A stretch of 64,000 nucleotides of DNA from UBA3006 sp031401235 (lineage in GTDB: Bacteria > Actinomycetota > Acidimicrobiia > Acidimicrobiales > Ilumatobacteraceae), in the NCBI GenBank assembly GCA_031401235.1, contig JANNRJ010000031.1:12719-76718 (forward strand), given 5' to 3'. This document shows positions 50,647 to 59,550 of the stretch, piece by piece. The translations under genes were made by a program, and so were the position numbers. The notes under the pieces were generated by a model. That model made no database searches, was not told the origin of the DNA, and was given only the letters and a program-made list of their open reading frames with translations. Within the stretch, counting starts at the first letter, position 1; the number at the start of each line of letters is the position of its first letter.

Positions 50647-52293
50647 ATGAACAAACGTACAATTCGCCGGTTTGCCATCGTTGCAGCCATCACATTATTG
50701 CCAGTCGTCAGTGCTTCTGCTGTGGCTCAGGCAAAAACAGGTGATGGACCTGACATCAATGAGCAGCCTGTCGGCAAACTCAAAAAAGGTGGAACCTTCG
50801 TCTGGGCGATTAACTCTCTCCCCGACAACTTCAATACCAGTCAGATCGACGGCAATACAGCGGACACTAGTTACATCATGGGTTCGACCTTACCGACGAT
50901 GTTCACGGTCGACCTAACCGGTGCACTTGTGGTGGACAAGAATTACGCCACCACCGTCAAACTGACCAGCAAGAAACCACAGGTCATAACATATTCGATC
51001 AATCCAAAAGCAAAGTGGAGCGATGGTAAGGCCGTCGGTCTGGCCGACTTTGTTGGAATGTGGAAGGCGAACAATGGTTCAAATCCGGCGTTCGAAGTTG
51101 TGTCTACGACTGGTTATGAGGACATTGGAAGCATCAAGAAGGGGTCTGGTGCCAACGACATCGTCGTTACCTTCAAGACCACGTACGCGGACTGGCAAGG
51201 CCTTTTCGGTGGAATACTTCCAGCATTCCTCACCGCATCTCCAACGGTATTCAATACGGCGTGGAAGAGCGCACCAACCTTGACCGCTGGTCCATTCAAA
51301 TACTCTTCCACGGATACCACTGCCTCGACAGTGACGATTGTTCCGAACACCAAGTGGTGGGGCCCAAAGCCAGTACTGGACAAGATTGTGTACCGGGCGA
51401 TTCCGCCGGCAACACAATTGGATGCTCTTGCCAATGGCGAAGTTGATTACATCGACATCGGACCAAGTGCTCCAAACTTCAAACGCGCGGGCACTCTTTC
51501 GGGAGTGAAGGTGCACGTTTCGAAAGCACCGAACTATCGTCACATGACGTTTGGTTCTGCAACTGCCGTGAGCCAAGACGTTCGTGTTCGTCAGGCAATC
51601 ATGATGGGAATCGACCGCTCCACCATCGCTCGGGCGATGATCGGACCAATCGATCCAACCGTGACTTCGCTTGATAACCACATCTTCGTCAAAGGATTGT
51701 CGTGCTATCAGGACAACTCCGGCATCTACGGCAAGCAAAACTTGCTCAAGGCCGACCAATTGCTTGATGCAGCCGGCTGGAAGGGTAATCCGCGCAAGAA
51801 CTCGGCGGGAACCGCATTGACGATCACGATTACGATTCCGTCAGGTGTTCCGACCAGTGCGAGCGAAGCCCAATTGATGCAGGCGATGTTGAAGCCACTC
51901 GGTGTGCCTCTGGAAATCAAGGTTGTCCCTCTGGCTGACTTCTTTGACGTGTACATCACGCCAGGCGACTTTGAAATGACGGTATTCACTTGGATTGGCG
52001 TGATCTTGCCAATCGGAGGAGCAACCAGCATTATGAAGACGGATGGAGATCAAAACTTCGGCAAGATTGGTACCGCCGCAATTGATGCATTATTCACTAA
52101 GGCCAATCAAGAACTTGACCCAGTCAAGCGTTGCGCAATGGCGAACAAGGTTGACAAGTTGATCTGGGAAGTTGGTCACTCGATGATCCAGTATCAGCGT
52201 CCAAACGTGACGGCAACCGATAAGAAGCTCGCCAACATGGGCTCCTTCGGTTTTGCCAGCGTTGATTACACCAAGATTGGATTCCAGAAGTAG
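50647..52293 (+). CDS. ABC transporter substrate-binding protein (SBP family 5)
   Basis: This 548-residue secreted protein has an N-terminal signal (basic MNKRTIRR, hydrophobic core, small residues before AQAK), with no lipobox. The mature part has the family 5 fold: KKGGTFVWAINSLPDN, WSDGKAVGLADFV, DVRVRQAIMMGIDR and a C-terminal region. It captures a peptide or similar solute for the DppB-DppC-ATPase. AAGGGG precedes the ATG. A strong terminator follows the stop. Confidence 0.9.
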   Translation: MNKRTIRRFAIVAAITLLPVVSASAVAQAKTGDGPDINEQPVGKLKKGGTFVWAINSLPDNFNTSQIDGNTADTSYIMGSTLPTMFTVDLTGALVVDKNYATTVKLTSKKPQVITYSINPKAKWSDGKAVGLADFVGMWKANNGSNPAFEVVSTTGYEDIGSIKKGSGANDIVVTFKTTYADWQGLFGGILPAFLTASPTVFNTAWKSAPTLTAGPFKYSSTDTTASTVTIVPNTKWWGPKPVLDKIVYRAIPPATQLDALANGEVDYIDIGPSAPNFKRAGTLSGVKVHVSKAPNYRHMTFGSATAVSQDVRVRQAIMMGIDRSTIARAMIGPIDPTVTSLDNHIFVKGLSCYQDNSGIYGKQNLLKADQLLDAAGWKGNPRKNSAGTALTITITIPSGVPTSASEAQLMQAMLKPLGVPLEIKVVPLADFFDVYITPGDFEMTVFTWIGVILPIGGATSIMKTDGDQNFGKIGTAAIDALFTKANQELDPVKRCAMANKVDKLIWEVGHSMIQYQRPNVTATDKKLANMGSFGFASVDYTKIGFQK

Positions 52294-52310
52294 TCCAATA
52301 AAAAATTGAG

Positions 52311-52345
52311 AAAGGGGCGGTCCGCAAGGGCCGCCCCTTTCTTAT
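52311..52345. terminator. Bidirectional intrinsic terminator
   Basis: A 13-bp stem (52311-52323 with 52328-52340, one G-U) closes a GCAA tetraloop. On the plus strand it is followed by CTTATT after the binding-protein gene. On the minus strand it follows the sufC stop immediately and is followed by CTCAATTTTTTATT, so it should end the suf operon too. Confidence 0.85.
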
Positions 52346-53073
52346 TGAACCGAATATGCGGCGTAGCCGTCACGCTCTAATTCGTCGGCCAATTCTGGAC
52401 CGCCGCTTCGTACGATCCGCCCCTTGGACAAGATGTGAACGAAGTCGGGATGCAGTTCCTCAAATAAACGGCTGTAGTGGGTGATCACCAATACACCGAG
52501 ATTAGTTTCGTTGGTTGCATCTTCCACCCGCTTGGCGCAATCCCGTAGGGCGTCAATATCCAACCCAGAGTCCAGTTCGTCGATCACGGCGATACGAGGT
52601 TGCAGCATCGCCAGTTGCAAGGTTTCACTACGCTTCTTTTCACCACCAGAGAAATCGACGTTCACTGCCCGGTGCACTAGTTCGGTATCAAAACCAATTC
52701 GTTTTGCTTCGGAGGCAATATTTGCGGTTAACTCGTGCGAATCGCGCCCACGTGAAGCAAATGCTTCGGTGAGCACAGCATCAAGTAACACACCAGGGAT
52801 TTCAGTGGGATATTGCATCACCAGATGCAGACCGGCAACTGCCCTCTTCCATGTTGGCATCGCCAGCACATCCACACCGTCCAACGTCACCGAACCACGG
52901 GTGACCGTGTAGTCGGATTTGCCCATAAGGGCAGCCGCCAATGTCGATTTGCCGGCACCGTTTGGCCCCATCACTGCGTGCACTTCGCCCGATGACACTC
53001 GGAGATTGATGCCGTTGAGTATTTGTGCGCCGCCGACACTGACATGTAGATCGCGAATGTCAAGCGTGCTCAT
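52342..53073 (-). CDS. sufC: Fe-S assembly ATPase SufC (second copy)
   Basis: The protein has 243 residues from ATG 53073. It has Walker A GPNGAGKST, signature FSGGEKKRSET, Walker B IAVIDELDSGLDIDALR and ITHYSR. It is encoded with sufB and sufD, so it is the likely regular partner of the SufBCD scaffold. It is clearly diverged from the copy at 28.9 kb. The start overlaps the Rieske stop (ATGA). The terminator follows the stop. Confidence 0.92.
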   Translation of the reverse strand: MSTLDIRDLHVSVGGAQILNGINLRVSSGEVHAVMGPNGAGKSTLAAALMGKSDYTVTRGSVTLDGVDVLAMPTWKRAVAGLHLVMQYPTEIPGVLLDAVLTEAFASRGRDSHELTANIASEAKRIGFDTELVHRAVNVDFSGGEKKRSETLQLAMLQPRIAVIDELDSGLDIDALRDCAKRVEDATNETNLGVLVITHYSRLFEELHPDFVHILSKGRIVRSGGPELADELERDGYAAYSVQ

Positions 53074-53402
53074 TGGGCTACTCCGTCGGTGATAGTAATG
53101 ACGACATTGCCATCCACCACATCGGCGATGTACACCGGCACGGGCTGAGTGGCCGGCAACGAACTGGGTATCCCCGTTTCCAGGCTGAAGGCGCTGCCGT
53201 GTTTGATGCATTCGAGTTCCTTGGTGTCGCTATGAACTTCGCCCTCTGATAACGACACATTGGCGTGACTGCACCGATCGCCAATCGCGTACACCTTGTC
53301 GTCAATGCGCACGAGTGCAATTTCGACATTGCCGATTACGACTCGCTTAACGCTGCCAGAACTAATTTCAGAAAGTGCACAGACCGTGTGTTGAATGCTC
53401 AT
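53070..53402 (-). CDS. Rieske [2Fe-2S] ferredoxin-like protein
   Basis: This 110-residue protein has the Rieske ligands C44-x-H46 (CSHANVSL) and C65-x2-H68 (CIKHGSAF). No signal or membrane anchor is seen, so it is a cytosolic ferredoxin of the dioxygenase type. It is placed between sufD and sufC and overlaps both, as is common in actinobacterial suf operons. It may deliver electrons to cluster assembly; that is inference. Confidence 0.9.
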   Translation of the reverse strand: MSIQHTVCALSEISSGSVKRVVIGNVEIALVRIDDKVYAIGDRCSHANVSLSEGEVHSDTKELECIKHGSAFSLETGIPSSLPATQPVPVYIADVVDGNVVITITDGVAQ

Positions 53403-54472
53403 TGGGCACTGCCCAATTTTGTACTCACCTGCGCGCGCAGTCCTGCGGTGAATGAAGACTCGGGCAAACGGTTGATCACTTCATCGAAGAAACCGAGCAC
53501 GACCAGGCGCTCGGCAATGTGCGGTGGAACTCCACGGCTTTCCAAATAGAAACGCTGGTCGTCATCGATTGGTCCGATGGTGCTGGCATGTGAACATTTC
53601 ACGTCATTGGTTTCAATTTCCAGATTGGGCACACTCTGAGCCCACGCCCCGTGCGACAAAGTGAGGTTGCGGTTGGTCTGAAACGCTTGCGAACCCGTTG
53701 CATGTTCACCGATTTTGATCAACCCGGTGTAGACGCTCTTGGCCGTATCTTTAACTGCACCTTTAAATAGCAGGTCGCTGTGAGTGCGTGGCGCCTCGTG
53801 TACTTGCCAGGTGCGAAAGTCATGCATCTGATTTCCATCGGCAAAATACAAGGCTGTTTGTTGTGCACTAGCACCCTGTCCGACAAGTCTCACTTCGGCG
53901 CGAACCCGGGCGTAATCACCGCCGAGAGCAACACTAAACAGACGCGTCGTGCTATCCCGATCGCCCACTGCTTGTTGATGACCGATTTGCCATGTTCGTC
54001 GACCGAGTTCGTTGATTGCCAGATATGTAACCCGCGCCGCTTGCGCCGCTCGAAGTTCAACCACAGGCACAACAAGCGAGACAACATCATCGGTAGAGAC
54101 AAATCGTTCGATGACGGTGATTTCGCTGTTCTCGCCAGCATCAATGACCAGACGCGGGTAGGCCACGATGCCGGACTGATCAAGGCAATGAGTTATTAAC
54201 ACGGTGTGGGGCACGACAACATTGCGCTCGACTTTGAGCGCAATGACCGCTGCATTGTCGGTGTTGAGTTGAGCAAACACATCGGGCGAAGTCGCCATGG
54301 CAATCCCCAGATTGACTTGCGTCGAGTGAACCTTGACTTGCACCTCGTCGGCATGCTCAACCACAGTTTGTGTAGTACCCATGCGAAATGCCGAAAGATC
54401 AAGTTCTTCAATCCTGCTGTAGCGCCAGATCTCTTCTTCAGCGGTGGGGAATGCCAAGGCGGTTGTACTCAT
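53399..54472 (-). CDS. sufD: Fe-S cluster assembly protein SufD
   Basis: This 357-residue protein has the SufB/SufD core beta-helix with the motif VGHQ-like HASTIGPIDDDQRFYLESRGVP and terminal VLGFFDEVINRLP. With SufB and SufC it forms the scaffold that builds clusters and supports iron entry. It starts at ATG 54472, eight bases after the small Cys-rich gene's end. The stop overlaps the Rieske start. Confidence 0.9.
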   Translation of the reverse strand: MSTTALAFPTAEEEIWRYSRIEELDLSAFRMGTTQTVVEHADEVQVKVHSTQVNLGIAMATSPDVFAQLNTDNAAVIALKVERNVVVPHTVLITHCLDQSGIVAYPRLVIDAGENSEITVIERFVSTDDVVSLVVPVVELRAAQAARVTYLAINELGRRTWQIGHQQAVGDRDSTTRLFSVALGGDYARVRAEVRLVGQGASAQQTALYFADGNQMHDFRTWQVHEAPRTHSDLLFKGAVKDTAKSVYTGLIKIGEHATGSQAFQTNRNLTLSHGAWAQSVPNLEIETNDVKCSHASTIGPIDDDQRFYLESRGVPPHIAERLVVLGFFDEVINRLPESSFTAGLRAQVSTKLGSAQ

Positions 54473-54479
54473 CTGCCGC

Positions 54480-54824
54480 TTACTTTTTCTTTCTCTTTTT
54501 GACGCGGAGCTTCTTTTTCTTCTTCCGTTTGTCTTGCAGGTCGGACATCACTTCGCCAAATGCTGCATTCACAATTTGTTCGGCTTCATCCAAAACTGCG
54601 GCAGCCGTGCCATCATCGAGACTGCTCGGGGCTACTGGTGTTGCCGGTGGAATGAGCGAACCATGTGCCCAACCAACATCTGCCATACGCCGCTCATACT
54701 TGGTGCAATTATCGGGACAACGCCAAGGAGCATCGGGGGCAAGATCTAACTTGCATTTGCGCACGGTGTCCCCATTGCTATACGTGCGGCTCTCAAAATG
54801 CTTGCATTCGGTACGCATTGGCAT
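54480..54824 (-). CDS. Small cysteine-containing protein in the suf operon
   Basis: This 114-residue protein has four conserved-looking cysteines: C7 (ECKHF), C24 (RKCKLDLAP) and C36/C40 (WRCPDNCTKYERR), enough to hold a metal or cluster. The middle is Pro/Ala-rich and the C-terminal 18 residues are almost all Lys and Arg. It lies between sufB and sufD, close on both sides. I recall similar proteins in Acidimicrobiia but no known function; an assembly accessory or carrier is plausible. Confidence 0.75.
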   Translation of the reverse strand: MPMRTECKHFESRTYSNGDTVRKCKLDLAPDAPWRCPDNCTKYERRMADVGWAHGSLIPPATPVAPSSLDDGTAAAVLDEAEQIVNAAFGEVMSDLQDKRKKKKKLRVKKRKKK

Positions 54825-54853
54825 GACTTAAGTATCGCGTCAGATGCTGAAAT

Positions 54854-56254
54854 TCAGCCGACGGATCCTTCCATTTGCAACTCGATCAGGCGGCTCCATT
54901 CAACGGCATACTCCATCGGCAATGTGCGAGTAACAGGTTCGATGAAACCATTCACGACCATGCCCATAGCCTGCTCCTGGGTGAGCCCGCGACTCATCAG
55001 ATAGAACAATTGCTCGTCAGCAATTTTCGACACGGTTGCCTCGTGACCAATCTGAGCGTCGCGCTCACCCACTTCCATGTAGGGGAAGGTACGGCTTTCA
55101 CTTTGTTCATCGAGAATGAGCGCATCGCATTGCACATGACTTTTGCAATTCTTGGCTCCTTCTTCGACACGAACGAGACCGCGATAAGTGGTAATGCCAC
55201 CGTCTTTGCTGATTGATTTGGAGACAATCTTGGAAGAAGTCTCGGATGCGGCGTGAACCATTTTCGCGCCCGCATCTTGGTGCTGACCAGCACCGGCATA
55301 GGCGACCGACAGCACTTCTCCGGTGGCCTTTGGCCCCATTAAATACACGCTCGGATACTTCATCGTTAGTTTTGAGCCGATGTTGCCATCAATCCATTCC
55401 ATGTGGCCTTCGGTTTCCACGCGGGCACGTTTGGTGACCAAGTTGTACACATTTGGCGACCAGTTTTGAATCGTTGTGTAAGTAACGTGAGCGCTTGGCT
55501 TGACAATGATCTCCACGACTGCCGAATGCAACGCATCGTTGGTGTACACCGGTGCCGAACAACCTTCGATGTAGTGCACTTTGGAACCTTCATCGGCAAT
55601 GATCAGCGTTCGTTCAAACTGTCCTGCATTTTCGCTGTTGATCCGGAAGTAGGCCTGAAGTGGCATTTCACACTCCACCCCCGGTGGCACGTAAATAAAC
55701 GATCCACCCGACCACACCGAGGTGTTGAGCGCGGAGAACTTATTGTCACCCATAGGAATAACCGACCCGAAATATTGCTTGACCAAGTCCGGATACTCAC
55801 GTAAAGCGGTGTCCATGTCGCAAAACAAAATGCCCTGCTCTTCCAATTCAATGCGATTGCGGTGGTACACCACTTCACTGTCGTATTGAGATGTGACTCC
55901 GGCAAGATATTTGCGTTCGGCTTCGGGAATGCCAAGTTTTTCGTAGGTCCGCTTCATCTGTTCCGGCAAATCATCCCATTCGTCGGTCTGGGCGGTGGCT
56001 GGTTTCAGGTAGTAGTAAATATTTTGAAAATCGAGGTCTGGCATGTTGGTGGCGAACCACGGCGCCATCGGCTTTTTTTCAAAAGTGCGCAGTGAGCGCA
56101 AACGAAGTTGGCGCATCCAATCCGGCTCACCTTTCCACCACGAGATCTGCTCGACGACGCCTTCATTGAGACCCTTGACCGGCGTAAAGGCGTACTCCGC
56201 CTCATCGCTCCAACCAAGGGAGTACTTTGTGAGATCCAGATCGAATGTTGTCAT
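54854..56254 (-). CDS. sufB: Fe-S cluster assembly protein SufB
   Basis: The protein has 466 residues from ATG 56254, chosen because GGAG lies about ten bases upstream. It has the SufB pattern GLNEGVVEQISWWKGEPDWM, WSGGSFIYVPPGVECEMPLQAYFRIN, VHYIEGCSAPVYTNDALHSAVVEI and EATVSKIADEQLFYLMSRGL. It is the main cluster scaffold and accepts sulfur. It is the first gene of the main suf operon; no SufR-like regulator gene precedes it. Confidence 0.93.
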   Translation of the reverse strand: MTTFDLDLTKYSLGWSDEAEYAFTPVKGLNEGVVEQISWWKGEPDWMRQLRLRSLRTFEKKPMAPWFATNMPDLDFQNIYYYLKPATAQTDEWDDLPEQMKRTYEKLGIPEAERKYLAGVTSQYDSEVVYHRNRIELEEQGILFCDMDTALREYPDLVKQYFGSVIPMGDNKFSALNTSVWSGGSFIYVPPGVECEMPLQAYFRINSENAGQFERTLIIADEGSKVHYIEGCSAPVYTNDALHSAVVEIIVKPSAHVTYTTIQNWSPNVYNLVTKRARVETEGHMEWIDGNIGSKLTMKYPSVYLMGPKATGEVLSVAYAGAGQHQDAGAKMVHAASETSSKIVSKSISKDGGITTYRGLVRVEEGAKNCKSHVQCDALILDEQSESRTFPYMEVGERDAQIGHEATVSKIADEQLFYLMSRGLTQEQAMGMVVNGFIEPVTRTLPMEYAVEWSRLIELQMEGSVG

Positions 56255-56375
56255 ATGGGGAATTTCTCCTACGGCCATAGTAACAATTCCTGACCTCCAC
56301 GCCACATCTGACGGTTCATACAGGACTTACCCTTCACCCACAGAGGTAACCTGACATGCTGATCATGGAGTCACT

Positions 56376-57473
56376 ATGGAACGTTTTGGCCTCGTAGGTC
56401 TCCCCAATGCGGGCAAATCGTCGCTGTACAACGCCCTTACCGGAGGCGATGCCCTGGCCGCGCCGTACCCATTTGCGACAAAAGATCCCAACATCGGCAT
56501 AGCCCGAGTGCCAGACCCCAGACTTGACGCTCTGGCGGTCATGTCAAAGACCCAAAAAACGGTGTATGCAACCGTTGAAGTGGTGGACATCGGTGGTCTC
56601 GTGGAAGGTGCAAGCACAGGCGAAGGCTTGGGTAACAAATTTCTCGCCAATATTCGCGAAGTAGATGCAATCGTTCTTGTTTTGCGAGCATTTGTCGATG
56701 ACGACATAGCCGGTCCGTCGGATCCGCTCGAACATTTGCGAGTGGTTGAAATTGAATTGGCCCTCGCCGATCTAGAAACTGTCGAGTCCCGGCTGAGACG
56801 CACCCAGAAAGCTGCCCGAATGAACAAAACGGTGGCTGCCGAAGTTGAAGCACTCACCCGAGCACAAGCGTTATTGTCCGAAGGTCGTCCGCTCTATCGC
56901 GGCGGAATGAGCCAAGAAGACTTGGAATTGCTGGCCCCACATTTTCTACTCACGACGAGGCGGGTGTTGGCTGTCGTTAACGTGGCCGAAGACGAGCTCG
57001 ACAAAATTCCGGAAATGGAAGAACGAGTACGCGCCGAACTTGCACCGCCCGGATCTGCCGGCGAACACTCTGTTGAAGTGCTCGGCATGAGTGTCCAGTT
57101 AGAAGCCGAAGCTGCTCAGCTCACTGGGAGCGATCGCGCTGAGATGTTGGAGGCACTTGGTCTAGGTGAAGGTGCACTGCCGCGGATGGTTCGCTCGGCC
57201 TATCACCTGCTTGGATTGCGAACATTTTTTACCACGGGCGAGAAAGAGACCAGGGCTTGGACTTTTCGGGCCGGGGCCAAGGCTCCAGAATGCGCTGGCC
57301 GCATTCATACCGACATGCAACGCGGATTTATTCGCGCCGACATGATCGCTTGGGACGAACTTTTGAAAATTGGATCGTGGAACAAGGCCAAGGATTTAGG
57401 AAAGATTCGAGTGGAAGGCAAAGACTACGAAGTGCAAGATGGTGACACTCTAGAAATTCGCTTTAACGTATAG
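56376..57473 (+). CDS. ychF: Redox-regulated ATPase YchF
   Basis: This 365-residue OBG-family P-loop NTPase has G1 GLPNAGKSS near 7-15, VDIGGLVEG and a C-terminal TGS domain ending in EVQDGDTLEIRFNV. YchF prefers ATP, binds the ribosome and affects oxidative-stress responses. GGAG precedes ATG 56376. It is divergent from sufB and is followed nine bases on by a DUF192 gene. Confidence 0.93.
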   Translation: MERFGLVGLPNAGKSSLYNALTGGDALAAPYPFATKDPNIGIARVPDPRLDALAVMSKTQKTVYATVEVVDIGGLVEGASTGEGLGNKFLANIREVDAIVLVLRAFVDDDIAGPSDPLEHLRVVEIELALADLETVESRLRRTQKAARMNKTVAAEVEALTRAQALLSEGRPLYRGGMSQEDLELLAPHFLLTTRRVLAVVNVAEDELDKIPEMEERVRAELAPPGSAGEHSVEVLGMSVQLEAEAAQLTGSDRAEMLEALGLGEGALPRMVRSAYHLLGLRTFFTTGEKETRAWTFRAGAKAPECAGRIHTDMQRGFIRADMIAWDELLKIGSWNKAKDLGKIRVEGKDYEVQDGDTLEIRFNV

Positions 57474-57481
57474 ACGACGCT

Positions 57482-57838
57482 ATGAACAGCCAGACATCAT
57501 TGCCCTCAGCGTGGCTTGTCAGTGATGGTCGAGTGTTGGCAAGTGCCAATGTTGCCAACACCTCACGAACCCGACGTCGTGGCCTCATCGGACAACGACC
57601 AGTTAGCACGGTATTGGTACTTGATCATTGTCGTTGGATCCACACCATTGGAGTAAAGAGCGCAATCGACATCGCCTATTTAAATTCTGAATCTACAGTG
57701 ATAAAGATTCAGCATTTGATGCCGATGCGAGTACCACTGCCAGTTACAAAATCATGCACCGTCATCGAAGCCTCGGCCGGCTCGTTTGAACGGTGGGGTC
57801 TGCATATTGGCGATGTCATTGAAGTGCGACACACATGA
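57482..57838 (+). CDS. DUF192 family protein
   Basis: This 118-residue protein has RTRRRGLIGQ, the region VLDHCRWIHTIGVKSAIDIAYLN and CTVIEASAGSFERWGLHIGDVIEV, all DUF192 landmarks. The family is widespread and of unknown function; many members are exported, but no signal peptide is seen here. It overlaps rsmI by four bases. Confidence 0.85.
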   Translation: MNSQTSLPSAWLVSDGRVLASANVANTSRTRRRGLIGQRPVSTVLVLDHCRWIHTIGVKSAIDIAYLNSESTVIKIQHLMPMRVPLPVTKSCTVIEASAGSFERWGLHIGDVIEVRHT

Positions 57839-58668
57839 CAAGCGGCGCTCTCACTCTTGTCGCTACGCCAATTGGCAATCTGGCCGATATCACTAGCCGA
57901 GCCGTTGAGGCATTAACCGAGGCGACAATCGTGTGTTGCGAAGATACTCGCCGCTCTGGATTGCTAATGCAGCATCTCGGCATCTCGGGAAAGAAATACC
58001 TGGTGGTAAACGAACACACCGAGCATGACGCTTGCGATGAGGTCATCACCGCACTGCACGCAGGATCCAATGTCGCTCTCATTACCGATGCTGGCACACC
58101 CGGGATAAGTGACCCTGGTGAGCGGGTAGTTCGGGCCGTGATTGACGCTGGTCTCAAAGTTACTTCAACTCCTGGCCCGACTGCACTTGTGATGGCCCTG
58201 GTGGTGAGCGGACTGTCAACATCACGATTCGTCTTCGAAGGGTTCATTCCACGCAGTGGCGTCGAGCGAACACAACGACTCAAAGATATTTCTAGTGAAG
58301 TGCGAACTGTCGTGCTGTACGAAGCACCACATCGCCTTGTTCGCACCCTTGCCGATTTGGAAGTGGTCTGTGGCCCACTACGGCGAACCGCACTTGCTCG
58401 GGAACTAACCAAGATTCACGAGGAATTTTGGCGCGGAACTCTGCATGATGCATCGCATCATGCCCAAACCACGGAACCGCGTGGCGAATATGTGGTGATG
58501 TTGGAGGGTGCTAAGCCGCCCGCTCCTCCAACCGATGAAGAACTAAATACTGCGTTGCGAGATGAACTAAATAAGGGAGCGAGCAGAAAAGACTCTGCTT
58601 CCAGAGTGGCGGCCAAGTATGGCGTGGCCAAACGTCGCGTTTATGAACTTGCTTTGCAATTGAAATAA
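57835..58668 (+). CDS. rsmI: 16S rRNA (cytidine-1402-2'-O)-methyltransferase
   Basis: This 277-residue SAM enzyme of the tetrapyrrole methylase fold has LVATPIGNLADITSRAVEAL, CEDTRRSG, ISDPGERVVRA and TPGPTALVMAL. It methylates C1402 of 16S rRNA at the ribose. Its length and C-terminal basic tail are typical. It is coupled to DUF192. ksgA, another 16S methyltransferase gene, lies 4 kb downstream. Confidence 0.93.
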   Translation: MTSGALTLVATPIGNLADITSRAVEALTEATIVCCEDTRRSGLLMQHLGISGKKYLVVNEHTEHDACDEVITALHAGSNVALITDAGTPGISDPGERVVRAVIDAGLKVTSTPGPTALVMALVVSGLSTSRFVFEGFIPRSGVERTQRLKDISSEVRTVVLYEAPHRLVRTLADLEVVCGPLRRTALARELTKIHEEFWRGTLHDASHHAQTTEPRGEYVVMLEGAKPPAPPTDEELNTALRDELNKGASRKDSASRVAAKYGVAKRRVYELALQLK

Positions 58669-58673
58669 ATCAG

Positions 58674-59477
58674 CTACGTGCGTGGCACCAACCCAAGTTG
58701 GCGTGACTGACAGACGAGCACGCCGCGCGAGTCCCACAACTCACCGTCTTCTTCGAACATCCCGCCCTGGATAAACCGCGAAGTAAACACGCCGCGCAAT
58801 GGTCCTGGCGCTGGCTGGGCCCGAATATGGGCAGTGAGTTCAATAGTTGGCACCCATCCTGGAGCACCGGTCAAGTTGAACATGGCCGGTGGAAATGCAT
58901 CGGTGGCCAGCAGGATAGCCAAGGTATCGATCGGCCGATGATCAGGAAACGAAAACCATCCGCGAGCCAGCGCGTTGCCAGATGCTCGTCCGCGAGTAAA
59001 TTCAGCATCGTCAGGATGCAATCGAACATCAACATGATCCATCAGTGCAATTGGAAAATCTTTGCTACCAGAATTGCGCTGAGCACAGTCATCGAAGCTT
59101 GGAAGCTCTGGTGGTGCGCCAGCATTATGAAATAAACCATCAGTTGGATCAGGGATCTCGCCAAAGGCACCAATTACCCGAACAGCATCGCGATCGCTTT
59201 GTCGAGCAGTTGCGGTAACAGTGGTAAAACGTTTGCCTTGTTTGATTACTTCAGTAGTGATTTCCACCGAACCGGCAGTCAACGGCGCCAGATAGTGGGC
59301 CGTAATTGTGACAGGCTCACGACCGCGAGCGGCCTGGCACATTGCCGAGCCAACTAGGGCCAACACATATCCCCCATTGGCATTTCCGTGAATATCCCAT
59401 CCAGCCTGGACATTGGCGCTGAATTGGTTGTCACTTATCGAGGTCACGGCGATGGCTTCGTCAAAGGCAAATTCCAC
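58674..59477 (-). CDS. Acyl-CoA thioesterase family protein
   Basis: This 267-residue double hot-dog protein has NANGGYVLALVGSAMCQAA and VTITAHYLAPLTAGSVEI, then WFSFPDHRPIDTLAILLATDAFPPA, as in TesB-like thioesterases. It probably hydrolyses acyl-CoA. It is the only minus-strand gene in a plus-strand housekeeping cluster; its 3' end is five bases from the rsmI stop. Confidence 0.83.
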   Translation of the reverse strand: MEFAFDEAIAVTSISDNQFSANVQAGWDIHGNANGGYVLALVGSAMCQAARGREPVTITAHYLAPLTAGSVEITTEVIKQGKRFTTVTATARQSDRDAVRVIGAFGEIPDPTDGLFHNAGAPPELPSFDDCAQRNSGSKDFPIALMDHVDVRLHPDDAEFTRGRASGNALARGWFSFPDHRPIDTLAILLATDAFPPAMFNLTGAPGWVPTIELTAHIRAQPAPGPLRGVFTSRFIQGGMFEEDGELWDSRGVLVCQSRQLGLVPRT

Positions 59478-59538
59478 AGCAACACAGTACGGGACGAAAC
59501 TTCCAAAAACTAACCCCAGAGAAGTCGGTGGCTGGCTC

Positions 59539-59544
59539 TAAGTT
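59539..59544 (+). promoter_or_regulatory. Candidate leaderless -10 (TAAGTT)
   Basis: TAAGTT ends six bases before the GTG at 59551. It would start the metG-tatD-ksgA-ispE operon without a leader. Confidence 0.4.
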
Positions 59545-59550
59545 AGTTAG

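Noticed and set aside
51079..51759. 226-codon minus-strand ORF inside the binding-protein gene
   Set aside because: It is antisense to a strongly supported gene, and its translation has no domain pattern.
54388..54831. 147-codon plus-strand ORF opposite the Cys-rich suf gene
   Set aside because: It is the antisense of a gene with strong suf context; its runs of F and L come from the Lys-rich tail on the other strand.
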